The notes beneath the pieces are model-generated. The model made no database searches, was not told the DNA's origin, and was given only the letters and a program-made list of their open reading frames with translations. Position numbers and translations under genes: made by a program. DNA of 64,000 bases from JASGMR01 sp963664675. GTDB lineage: Bacteria > Thermotogota > Thermotogae > Petrotogales > Kosmotogaceae. Position 1 is the stretch's first letter. Every line of letters begins with the position of its first letter. Of this stretch, positions 35,698 to 44,252 are shown one piece after another. The stretch spans positions 1 to 64,000 of the forward strand of contig CAXXLB010000007.1 in the NCBI GenBank assembly GCA_963664675.2. Reading direction: 5' to 3'.

Positions 35698-36207
35698 ATG
35701 CAGAAAAAAGCCTTAGTAATAATTGATATTCAAAATGATATAACAAAGAATTACAGGGATATTATTGACAATATCAATAAAGCTATTGATTGGGCGGTAA
35801 GTAATAATATTCATGTTATTTATATAAGGCATGAAAATTTATCAGCCGGCACGAGGACTTTTAAACCCAATACACATGGGTCCGAATTTGCTTCGGATTT
35901 GAAAATAGTATCAAAAAATGTTTTTACAAAATACAAAGGAAACGCATTAACCAGTGAAGGATTTACAGACTTTATAAGTAAAAATAAAATATGTGATTTC
36001 TACATAACAGGAGCGGATGCTGTTGCTTGTGTTAAATCAACCTGTTACAACTTACGCAAAGCAAATTATGACGTTAATGTCCTATCGGATTGCATTACCA
36101 GTTATGATAAAAGAAAAATTGACGAAATGCTGCGCTATTATGAAAGCAAAGGCAGTAAAATCATCAGTTTAAATGACTTGTTACCTGATGACCCCTTTGA
36201 AGCATAG
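35698..36207 (+). CDS. Cysteine hydrolase, isochorismatase-like
   Basis: A 169-residue isochorismatase-superfamily protein. The catalytic triad residues are visible: Asp in VIIDIQND (residue 9-10 region), Lys in FTKYKGNAL, and Cys in GADAVACVKSTC. Members act as nicotinamidases, isochorismatases or other amidases; the substrate is not evident. AGGAGG lies seven bases before the ATG. It is divergent from the WYL regulator, which probably controls it, and a terminator follows directly. Confidence 0.8.
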   Translation: MQKKALVIIDIQNDITKNYRDIIDNINKAIDWAVSNNIHVIYIRHENLSAGTRTFKPNTHGSEFASDLKIVSKNVFTKYKGNALTSEGFTDFISKNKICDFYITGADAVACVKSTCYNLRKANYDVNVLSDCITSYDKRKIDEMLRYYESKGSKIISLNDLLPDDPFEA

Positions 36208-36213
36208 AAACAT

Positions 36214-36244
36214 CACGCAATGACATTGCGGTGAAGATTTTTTT
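36214..36244 (+). terminator. Terminator of the cysteine hydrolase gene
   Basis: CACGCAAT and ATTGCGGTG (36214-36233) form a stem with one bulged G and a short loop, followed by ATTTTTTTG. It lies seven bases past the stop codon. Confidence 0.75.
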
Positions 36245-36398
36245 GTTATCTTTCTTAAAAAAATTTTTTCAACTAAAACCTTGATATTAGTTCAATTTAT
36301 TGATGATTCGTGACTCGTTCAGGAGCATTTAATGCGGAAATACCTATTAATTTTATAATTTATTTTAGTAGGTAAACAATATTGACAACTATGAGGAT

Positions 36399-36905
36399 AT
36401 GAATTATAATTTAGTTGCTAAAATAATTAGAGGGGGTGGTTTTATTAAAGAATCAGTAGATTTTCTCCTTCGAATAGCAAAAATACAAAACAGGATTAAT
36501 TCAAACGGTAAGAAACCTCGTAAGTTCGGTACAAACCATTTGCTATATCAATCCGAAATTCATTTTATTGATGCTGTAGAACCGGGCAATGGATTAATTG
36601 CATCAGCGATAGCAAAGAAATTGGGCATTACAAACGGAGCGGTGACTCAAATTGCGGATAAATTAGTTAAAAAGAACCTCATTGAGAAATACAAAGCACC
36701 TGGTAACAAAAAGGAAGTATTTATAAAACTGACAACTGAAGGTGAAGTTGCCTATGCGAACCATAAGCTTTTTCATAAAAAATTAACGGATAAAATGGTC
36801 GAATATCTTGACGGATTAAATAAGGAACAGATGGAAGCTTTATTTGGTATTGTGGAGATTGTCGATAAAAATTTACCTGACTTGAATAAGGAGGAATCAT
36901 TGTGA
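36399..36905 (+). CDS. MarR-family transcriptional regulator
   Basis: A 168-residue MarR-type winged-helix regulator. Helix-turn-helix: GLIASAIAKKLGITNGAVTQ (about 66-85), followed by the wing IADKLVKKNLIEKYKAPGNK. MarR proteins act as dimers that respond to phenolic or redox ligands. The ATG at 36399 has GAGGAT close by; starts near residue 15 (after AGAGGGGG) would also fit. It overlaps the ferredoxin gene by four bases, so it probably controls that gene. Confidence 0.8.
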   Translation: MNYNLVAKIIRGGGFIKESVDFLLRIAKIQNRINSNGKKPRKFGTNHLLYQSEIHFIDAVEPGNGLIASAIAKKLGITNGAVTQIADKLVKKNLIEKYKAPGNKKEVFIKLTTEGEVAYANHKLFHKKLTDKMVEYLDGLNKEQMEALFGIVEIVDKNLPDLNKEESL

Positions 36906-37789
36906 AAGTTTCAATCATTGTATTCAGCCCATCGGGACATACCCTCAGGGCTGCGGACATCTTCAGAGATGAGTTTATAAAAAGAGAAGCATCTGTCCAG
37001 ATTATTAATATTACAAAAAATGAAAATTATCTGAAAGAAAACAGTATTGAACAACAGATGATAAAAGATCTTCAACCCCATGATGTATTGTTGATCGGGG
37101 GCCCTATATATGCAGGACACATGGAAAGCAATGTCTTACGATTAATCCGACATCTTCCCAAAATCAGTGAAAAGTATAGTGCGTTGGCTGTTCCGTTTGT
37201 CACGTACGGCGGAGTTCACAGTAGCATTGCACTTGAAGAAATGGGTAAGCTGTTGAAGAAGAAAAAACGCAAATCAATACTGGGAGTTAAAATTGCAGCC
37301 GAACATACTCTGACCAAGACTGCTTCAAAGGTGATATGCAAAGACTTACCCGGTAAAAATGAAGAAATGATTATTTCTCAGGCGGTTGAATTAATCACCA
37401 GGATCGCTTCACAGAACATCAAAAGCATAAAGGATAATAGCCAATCGTTTTGTTATTCGAAACCGAAGGAGCGATTGATTTTTAAGCTGTTAAGCCAGGA
37501 AAAAATCCATGAAAAGTTTAAGCGCGTTTCTATCGATTCTCAAAAGTGCATACAATGCGGAAAGTGTATATCAGCCTGTCCGATCAACATGTTTGATAAT
37601 GTGAACGAACAGGTTACTATGGTCAAAGACCAGCAACAGTGCATACTCTGTGCGGAATGTTATCATCATTGTCCTGCCGGAGCAATCATACATCCATATA
37701 TAGAACCGGCAAAGATGCGGTTAAAAGACGGAAATGCACACCTGGAAAACGAGCTGTCCGCAATCTATCCTGCTGCAAATAAAATATAA
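36902..37789 (+). CDS. EFR1-type flavodoxin-fold ferredoxin
   Basis: A 295-residue fusion. The N-terminal flavodoxin-like domain (SIIVFSPSGHTLRAA, LLIGGPIYAGHME) binds flavin. Two C-terminal [4Fe-4S] motifs follow: CIQCGKCISACP and CILCAECYHHCP. This is the EFR1 layout, an electron-transfer protein of anaerobes. The start is GTG at 36902, overlapping the MarR stop, with AAGGAGG about eight bases upstream. It is co-transcribed with the MarR regulator. The redox partner is unknown. Confidence 0.85.
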   Translation: MKVSIIVFSPSGHTLRAADIFRDEFIKREASVQIINITKNENYLKENSIEQQMIKDLQPHDVLLIGGPIYAGHMESNVLRLIRHLPKISEKYSALAVPFVTYGGVHSSIALEEMGKLLKKKKRKSILGVKIAAEHTLTKTASKVICKDLPGKNEEMIISQAVELITRIASQNIKSIKDNSQSFCYSKPKERLIFKLLSQEKIHEKFKRVSIDSQKCIQCGKCISACPINMFDNVNEQVTMVKDQQQCILCAECYHHCPAGAIIHPYIEPAKMRLKDGNAHLENELSAIYPAANKI

Positions 37790-38133
37790 TATAAATAGAA
37801 TATAATATAAGTTGAGAGAAGCTCATCAGTAAAGTGATATGTTAACCTATCTTTCGAGTAAAAAAGCTACATATGTCATAAAAAAATGGACACATATTTT
37901 CTTTGATCACTACGATCGTGAGCCAGCTAAAGAAAAAACCTTTTTTCTGAACAAAGGAACATCGAGTTTCTCAAATATATCTGTATGATTAGATTCAGGA
38001 GTAGAACAAAATCTATCATGATGAATTTTTCTCCATTTCTGGTGCTTCCTCCTCTTTTCTATTTCACCCCAAAAAAGAATAGGACAAAGAAACTAGTAAT
38101 AGTAAAATAAAATAAAGGATAAGAGGTGAAAGA

Positions 38134-38484
38134 ATGAAGAGAAAGAAAAAAGAATACTCTAAGGAATTAAAAATAAAAGTAATAAAAGAGTACAGAGAGA
38201 CAGAAATGACATTAGAAGGACTCTCAAATAAATATGCAGTACCCTCAACAACAATATCAGGGTGGGTAGGAAGATACAGGATAAATGGAGAAGATGAAAT
38301 AATAAGGGTATTAGGAGACAAAAGGACAAAGAAAGAAAAGATACCACCGGTATTATACAAAGAATATGGATTAGAAAAGAAAAAGGAAATGGAAAAAGAA
38401 GAACTAATAGATGAATTAGGAACATTAATGATGGAAAATCAAATATTGAAAGAGATATTAAAAAAAACAGAAAAGGAAGAATGA
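38134..38484 (+). CDS. IS3-family OrfA, copy 1
   Basis: A 116-residue transposase subunit: helix-turn-helix (EMTLEGLSNKYAVPSTTISG, about 23-42, then WVGRYRINGE), then a leucine-zipper-like C-terminus (ELIDELGTLMMENQILKEIL). It overlaps orfB by four bases (ATGA). It binds the IS ends together with OrfB. Identical copies start at 52341 and 62996; the 61400-61750 copy differs at one residue. Confidence 0.9.
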   Translation: MKRKKKEYSKELKIKVIKEYRETEMTLEGLSNKYAVPSTTISGWVGRYRINGEDEIIRVLGDKRTKKEKIPPVLYKEYGLEKKKEMEKEELIDELGTLMMENQILKEILKKTEKEE

Positions 38485-38671
38485 ATAAAAGAGGCAAATA
38501 CCTATTAACAAAAGAATTGAAAGAAAAAGGATATCCATTCAAAAGAATAATAGAGATGTTGGAAATAAAGAAAAGCACATATTATTATCATTTCAAAGAA
38601 AAGAATTGTTTTTGTCAATCGAAAAATGAGCCAAATGTTCATCGAAAAGTGAGCCACTTGAGTAAAAAAAA

Positions 38672-39430
38672 TTAAGTTTTAAAAGAACTAATCCAATCAC
38701 GAGTTTCTTTCAATCTATAACTGTTGCCATTCATATTAATCATAAAAGCTTTGTGAGTTAATCTGTCAACCATAGCGGCTGTTAAAACTGGGTCCGAAAA
38801 TATTTCTTCCCATCTGTCAAAGGAAAGATTCGTAGTTATTATTGTGGACTTTCTGGCTGTTCTTAAAGACAGATTAGTGAAAAGTAATTCTGCTCCTTCT
38901 TTGTCAAAAGAGATATAACCCAGTTCATCACAAATAACCAAATCATATTTTTCAAATCTGCTTTGAAAATTTCTTAAAGTTCTGTTCGACTTCGTTTCTT
39001 TGAGTTGTACTATGAGTGATGGGACACTGGTAAAGAACACTTTATATCCATTCATACATGCTTTAATTCCAAGTCCAATTGCAATGTGTGTCTTTCCCGT
39101 TCCTGCATTTCCTGAAAGAATGATATTCTGTCCTCTTTCAATGAATTCCAGACTTTTCAATTTACCCAGTTTTCCTTTAGCATCCTGTGGTAAATATTCT
39201 ACTTTTAAATCTTCTAAATATTTTTTCTCTGAAAAATGAGCCAGTCTCAGTCTTCTCTTTTTCGCATCTTCTTCTCTGTTTTGAACTTCAATCTCCAGAA
39301 GTTCTTTGAGATAATCCAGATAATTGTATTGTTCCTCATGTGCAATTTTTGTTATGTTTATGAAATTTCTTCTTATATGAGGTAATCTGAGCTTTTTAGT
39401 CATTTCCAATATTTCATTTTCTATATTCAC
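38672..39430 (-). CDS. istB: IstB-type transposition helper ATPase
   Basis: A 252-residue AAA+ ATPase related to DnaC. Walker A is GNAGTGKTHIAIG (about 106-118) and Walker B is LVICDELGYI. IstB assists IstA in strand transfer and target selection. Its start overlaps the istA stop by four bases, so translation is coupled. The length is normal for the family and the frame is intact. Confidence 0.9.
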   Translation of the reverse strand: MNIENEILEMTKKLRLPHIRRNFINITKIAHEEQYNYLDYLKELLEIEVQNREEDAKKRRLRLAHFSEKKYLEDLKVEYLPQDAKGKLGKLKSLEFIERGQNIILSGNAGTGKTHIAIGLGIKACMNGYKVFFTSVPSLIVQLKETKSNRTLRNFQSRFEKYDLVICDELGYISFDKEGAELLFTNLSLRTARKSTIITTNLSFDRWEEIFSDPVLTAAMVDRLTHKAFMINMNGNSYRLKETRDWISSFKT

Positions 39431-40965
39431 AGGACCATCTCACTCAACTGCTTCAGATGTTTTCTGGATATTTCTTCAATTGTACTTTCCTTTATCTTTG
39501 TATATTGCTTTCTCTGACAAATCATTAATATTTTATCCTTGGTTATTTCTGTATGACCTTTGTTTTCCAATTCGTTAATAATGCTTTCCACTTTATCCAC
39601 AGAGATGTTTTCCCTGTACATGAATTGAAGTAAGTCAATGAATTCTTTTTCTTTTTTGGTGAAATAATTTATATAGATGTTTTTAAGAAGTGTGTTTAAC
39701 TGGTCCAATGCCATTGATCCTGCAATAGCACCAGGTTTTTTCCTCAATGTCAGGAGATAATGATCTATGTTCATTTTCCATTCTGAAAATCCATAGCATC
39801 TTTCGTGCCTTGCAATTATTTTGTTTGTTTTTATATCATATACTATTATTCTTTTCGGATATAATTTAACAGAAACAGCTTTCTGTGAATATTTTTCCGG
39901 AACGGAGTAATGGTTGGTATCTATGGTGATTGTGGAATATTTATCCACTTTAGAGTATCTCATATCTCCAACTTCGAGTTCAGGTGGTTTCTTTGCAAAC
40001 TTTTCCTTTTCTTCTCCGTATCTGATTTCTTTTTTCATATTCAATTCATTGAGTCTGTTGTTCAAATAGTTCTGAGCTTCTTCTAAGGTTGCGAATTCTA
40101 TTCTGTGTGAGAATACTTTTCTTTTTATTATTTCAACTCCCCTTTCTACATGACCCTTCTCATTAGGTTTTCTGATATTGCAGAATCTCGGTTGGAAAAG
40201 ATAATAGGCGGAAAGTTTTAAAAGAGCTTCGGTTGGTTCCTTTTCTTCTCCTGCAACTCTTTTTACAGCTACTTTCATGTTGTCATATACTATTTCCTTT
40301 GTTACCCCTTCTATGTGTTCAAAAAAGTCAACGTGAGACTGTATGAAGCTCTCTGTATTTTGTTTGTAGTATAGCTGTGAATAATAATGACCACTGTAAG
40401 CCAGAACAAAAACAGCACCCTGTATCTTTTTCATTTTTCCACCAATGATTAATTTAATATCTCCCCAGTCGAACTCAACTGTGTTTCCTGGCTCATATAT
40501 CTGTTTTACAAATGCTTCCTTTTTTATATCCTGAAGTTCTCTTATATATTTTCTGACAGTGGAATAGCTGATATCATAATTTCTTTCTCTGAGTTCTTCG
40601 TAAATATCTATTATTTTCATCTTTTGTTTTCTCAGTCCCATTTTTTCTCTTTCTTTGTTTATCTTGAGTTTTTCTTTTATGAATTCTTCAATTTCATTTT
40701 TCATCTTTGGTTTGTATACATTTTCTCTTACATACTTTGGTTTGTTTATTATTTCATCTATTAATTCCTGTTTCTCAAATTCTTTTATGTTTTTCTTTTC
40801 AATTTCTTTCTTTGCTTTATAATATTCATCTATATATTTTTTAACTGTATTTCTACTTATTCCCAATTCTCTGGATATTTTTCTTTGTGATTTCCCTTCT
40901 TGTATTATCCCAATTATTATCTTTTGCTTTTCCACCATATTTATCATCCTTTCTTTTACCTCCAT
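39427..40965 (-). CDS. istA: IstA-type DDE transposase
   Basis: A 512-residue transposase with an N-terminal helix-turn-helix (KSQRKISRELGISRNTVKKY, about 25-44), a DDE core (EFDWGDIKL, IVYDNMKVAV, KGHVERGV) and a C-terminal beta-barrel-like domain (IDTNHYSVPEKYSQ). The annotated start at 40965 precedes GGAGG; ATG codons a few residues later (at 40947 or 40938) have better spacing to AAAGGA. Intact, so this element may still be mobile. Confidence 0.9.
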   Translation of the reverse strand: MEVKERMINMVEKQKIIIGIIQEGKSQRKISRELGISRNTVKKYIDEYYKAKKEIEKKNIKEFEKQELIDEIINKPKYVRENVYKPKMKNEIEEFIKEKLKINKEREKMGLRKQKMKIIDIYEELRERNYDISYSTVRKYIRELQDIKKEAFVKQIYEPGNTVEFDWGDIKLIIGGKMKKIQGAVFVLAYSGHYYSQLYYKQNTESFIQSHVDFFEHIEGVTKEIVYDNMKVAVKRVAGEEKEPTEALLKLSAYYLFQPRFCNIRKPNEKGHVERGVEIIKRKVFSHRIEFATLEEAQNYLNNRLNELNMKKEIRYGEEKEKFAKKPPELEVGDMRYSKVDKYSTITIDTNHYSVPEKYSQKAVSVKLYPKRIIVYDIKTNKIIARHERCYGFSEWKMNIDHYLLTLRKKPGAIAGSMALDQLNTLLKNIYINYFTKKEKEFIDLLQFMYRENISVDKVESIINELENKGHTEITKDKILMICQRKQYTKIKESTIEEISRKHLKQLSEMVL

Positions 40966-41934
40966 ATATTTATATATGAAGGTTTCTTATTTTACTGGCT
41001 CACTTTTCGATAAACATTGTGGCTCTCTTTTACTTTAACATTTACAAAGAATCAAGCAAAGGAATACAAGAAAAGAGGCAGAAAGAAAAGCGAATTTGTG
41101 AATACAATGAATGGGAAGATAAGGAATGAAGAGTTAAAGGAACTAATACTGGAAAAGTGTAAGAATGAAGATGCAATGAACCCAGAGTACTATATAAAAA
41201 CAATGGGCTCAAAGAAGATGAAAAGCTATCTGTATTACAAATATGGAATATATATTGGACACAACAGGTTACATGGATTTAGAAAGGAATTAGGGTTGGT
41301 AAGAAAATATGAAAACAGGACAAAACACCCAGTCAAAAGGGCACAGAATAGAACAATAACAAAGCAGAATCAATTATGGGAAGTAGATATAAAGTTCTTT
41401 AATGCAGGTAGAGATGGAATAGTACCACTGTTAGATATAATAGACGTCTATGACAGGAACATAGTAGCAACACACATAGGAAAGAGATGTACACATGAAG
41501 ATTTCCTGGAACTAATAGAAATAGCGATAAAAGCAAGAGGAGAAAAACCAGAGGTGATAAGAACAGATAACGGATCACAATTCAAAGCAAATAAAACAAG
41601 AGAAAAAATGGAAGAATTAGGAATAATCCATGAATTTGGATACAAACATAATCCTGATTCCCAGGCATTTATTGAATCTCAGCATGCGAATCTGGAAAGA
41701 GAATTTGTTGCTTTAAATAAATTTAAGAGTGTAAAAGACTTGTATTTAAAGTATCTAGTATATATGGATTATTATCACAACTTAAGACCACATTCATCTT
41801 TGGGTTATAAAACTCCCAAACAATTTAATGCAATTCAGAGCTTTGGCAAGGAAGTTTTAGTAAAACGTTGATACGAGTTATTTTTGTCCAATATTTTGGG
41901 GTCCGTCCGCTTTTCTTTTTGGCAATTTTCTCAC

Positions 41935-42480
41935 TAGGTACCAAAACCTAAACACCAGACACTGTCTTTCAGCTTTTAAGCCTTTGAGCTTTTTGGCATT
42001 TAAGCGATAGAGAATCGATGGGAAAAAAGCAGTGTTTGGGATTTAGTGCTTGGTGAAAAAACAAACATAAGATAAGATAATAGAGAAATTGAAAGAAGAT
42101 AATAGAGAAGTAGAGAACAGAGAGTAGAGAAAAAGGGTACATAGGGTGCAGAAGGAACAATCATAAAACAAGTGGTTGAGCGGTGGTTTAACAGTAGCTT
42201 AGCAATGGCCCAGCGGTTGCAAAATGATAGCCGAACAATAGAAAAGCAATGGGAAAAAAGCAGTGTTTGGGATATAGTGCTTGGTGAAAAAACAAACATA
42301 AGATAAGATAATAGAGAAATAGATAATAGAGAACAAAAACACTCCATGAAAATAGATAATAGAAAAGTAGATAACAGGTAATAAAAACAAAGTACAACGG
42401 AAAGAATGGATAGTAAAAAACAGGTAATCGGTGGCGAAAGAAGTAATAGAAACAATAGACAATGTAATAAGCGTCAATAT
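41935..42480. repeat. Long repeat mosaic with an internal ~75-bp duplication
   Basis: No gene. In order: complementary 7-base units, AGCTTTTAAGCCTTTGAGC-type units, GATAATAGAGAAGTAGAGAAC units, AGGGTACATAGGGTGC units, and seven inverted 11-base units in phase (42173-42249, TGGTTGAGCGG to TAGAAAAGCAA). GATGGGAAAAAAGCAGTG... through AGATAATAGAGAAA occurs twice, from about 42017 and 42247, nearly identical. Confidence 0.75.
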
Positions 42481-42529
42481 TTTTATTATTTTAGGTTATT
42501 GAATTTAGTGAAAGGAATGGATTATATTT

Positions 42530-43423
42530 ATGAAGAAATTTATTATAGATGAAATAGTAAATGATTATATTAAAGGATTAAAAGCCTTCTCAATAATTTA
42601 TGATCAAAACAATACTCTGGTCATGGAACATAATAAATATCCGGAATACTTGCTTAAATTATCAAATAAGGATTTTGAAAGTTCTAAAATACAATTAGAT
42701 ATTTTATCCTCAATTTCTACTGAAAATAAAAACATTTGTAGAATTTATCATACTCAAATCTTTAAAGAGAATGGGAATACGAGAACAATGGAATTAATTG
42801 ATAAACTGAATGGAATTACAAAGAAGGAATATTCAAAGATAGATATTGAAAGGGTTATTCAAGCAACGAAAATGCTTAATATGGCTTTGAATAAGCATGT
42901 TAAAAAGTATTATGAAAATTTACCATCAATAGGTATTCTATTACCAACCATTATTCAAAATTCATCAAATAAAACATTAAAATCCCTTGCCCAAATAATT
43001 CAAAATGATAGTGCATATGAAAGTTTTATAGATACTGAGAATCAGAATATAATTGTTGCCGACTTAGTTTATGAAAATGTTTTGTTTGAGAACAATGCAA
43101 TTAATTTTATTGATTTGGATCCCCTTATTTTAGGACCAAAGGAACTTCAATTTTCAATCCTGCTGACTTCAAATATATTGATTCAATCAAATCAATTTAA
43201 AAATTTGAGCATGGATCTTATCAAAAATTATGCTCATCTCTGGGGCATTGAAAGAATTACCAGAGAAGTTTTTATTTCTTTATCAATTTTTCCATTGCTT
43301 ATTTTAGCTATGAAAAAAGTTGATGTTGATTCACTCCCTGAAAATCAAGATTCAATGTATTATAAATTGAAAACCATTCTACTCTTCATAATAGGTGAAT
43401 TAAATAATGGAAGTGTAGCTTAA
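42530..43423 (+). CDS. Aminoglycoside/choline-kinase-like protein
   Basis: A 297-residue protein. The segment NIIVADLVYENVLFENNAIN followed by FIDLDPLILGPKELQF resembles the catalytic HGDLxxxN and metal-binding IDxD motifs of the APH/choline kinase fold. The histidine is replaced by valine, the aspartate and asparagine are kept. The N-terminal lobe is divergent. AAAGGA precedes the ATG. The substrate is unknown. It stands alone between a repeat mosaic and a pseudogene. Moderate confidence in the fold, none in the substrate. Confidence 0.5.
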   Translation: MKKFIIDEIVNDYIKGLKAFSIIYDQNNTLVMEHNKYPEYLLKLSNKDFESSKIQLDILSSISTENKNICRIYHTQIFKENGNTRTMELIDKLNGITKKEYSKIDIERVIQATKMLNMALNKHVKKYYENLPSIGILLPTIIQNSSNKTLKSLAQIIQNDSAYESFIDTENQNIIVADLVYENVLFENNAINFIDLDPLILGPKELQFSILLTSNILIQSNQFKNLSMDLIKNYAHLWGIERITREVFISLSIFPLLILAMKKVDVDSLPENQDSMYYKLKTILLFIIGELNNGSVA

Positions 43424-43441
43424 TAATAATTCATCATTGTA

Positions 43442-43900
43442 TTGTTTTATTTGGGATCGGATATTTCATTTATTAACATAAAAATTTGTGATAATACAAA
43501 TAATTATAATAATTCTTCAATTTACCCCATTGCAAGTGGTTTTTTAACACATCCTGTTACTACTTACTACCGGTTTGAACTCAGTTGTTTTATTTGGAGG
43601 AACAGCAATAAGTGTTTCAGGAGATGCTTTAGCAATAGCAAAAACAAGTGAGGATTCATGTTTTTTACTCCGGAATTTGTTTCAAATACATTTTTGAGCA
43701 GTACAGATAATCTGGATAAAGAATCAGATAGCGTTATTTATGGTTTATTCAATGTAGTTGCTGCTCAATCAATATTGAGCAGAAAAATTGTGGCTGCTGG
43801 TGATTCGAATACATTTTCGGATGGAGATACTGTTCCAGCAGGTAATTATATTGATGCGGCAGATAATGAACAACTATTAAAAAATATCATCAATTGGTGA
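43442..43900 (+). pseudogene. Remnant of a secreted/DUF4350-like protein
   Basis: Protein-like segments lie in different frames: IASGFLTHPVT, then TGLNSVVLFGGTAISVSGDA, then TPEFVSNTFLSSTDNLDKES to IVAAGDSNTFSDGD and DNEQLLKNIINW at 43900. The ending (GDS...DN...NIINW) resembles the C-terminal part of GldG/DUF4350-type proteins. At least two frameshifts separate them and no start is visible. Confidence 0.5.
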
Positions 43901-44252
43901 TTCAGCTATTATCAATAGCATATAAACCTTTTTCAGTTTGAGTAAACTTTTTTACCGATAAACATAACAAAAAAATGGACACACAGAATAAGAAACTGGG
44001 CTGGTATTCTTGGTCAATTAGCCATTATTTTTGAAGATAGAATTTCTAAATATTTATGAAATATTTTTATTTTGTTTTATTTTAATTTCTAATATTGAAA
44101 ATTCCTTCACAAATTGTTGTATTTCCTTCGTTTATTAGATACGTAATAACTATTTTCTTTTCAATATTAAATAATTATTATATTCTGTTATAATATTGAA
44201 ACTCTATAATTATATAATTATTTATAATTATTAATTTTTTTGAGGTGAATTT
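43901..44252. other. AT-rich spacer before the giant lipoprotein
   Basis: No gene. AAAAAAATGGACACA (43968-43982) also occurs near 37880 and may be an old IS end. GAGGTG near the end is the ribosome site for 44253. Confidence 0.4.

Larger units (their letters stand above)
38607..41045 (-). mobile_element. IS21-family element nested in IS3 copy 1
   Basis: About 2.44 kb with target duplication AAAGAAT (38600-38606 and 41046-41052). Both ends carry multiple related terminal motifs: ATCGAAAAATGAGCC and ATCGAAAAGTGAGCC on the left, and TATCGAAAAGTGAGCC on the right when inverted. It carries istB and istA on the minus strand. Exact ends are uncertain by a few bases. Confidence 0.85.
38481..41871 (+). 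pseudogene. IS3-family OrfB, copy 1, split by IS21 insertion
   Basis: The first 42 codons (to FKEKN) run to 38606. The IS21-like element then intervenes, and orfB resumes at 41053 (QAKEYKKRGRKK) to 41871. The DDE catalytic domain downstream is intact: WEVDIKFF, IRTDNGSQF and NLEREF. Within the DDE region it carries V/R/E (EVDIKFFNAGRDG, REKMEEL), the subtype shared with the 61821-63071 copy and different from the other two. Confidence 0.9.
38059..41909 (+). mobile_element. IS3-family element, copy 1, interrupted by an IS21-family element
   Basis: Ends are CTATTTCACCCC (left) and GGGGTCCGTCCG (right), with target duplication CTTTT at 38054-38058 and 41910-41914. The right end inverted (CGGACGGACCCCAAAA) matches the left imperfectly. 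It contains orfA and an orfB split by the nested element at 38607-41045. It is inactive unless complemented. Confidence 0.9.

Noticed and set aside
37876..37895. Possible IS end (AAAAAAATGGACACA)
   Set aside because: A similar word occurs at 43968, but no partner end, target duplication or transposase could be linked to either.
42000..42477. Minus-strand hydrophobic ORFs (up to 151 codons)
   Set aside because: Built wholly from short-period repeats; apparent protein repeats are a by-product.
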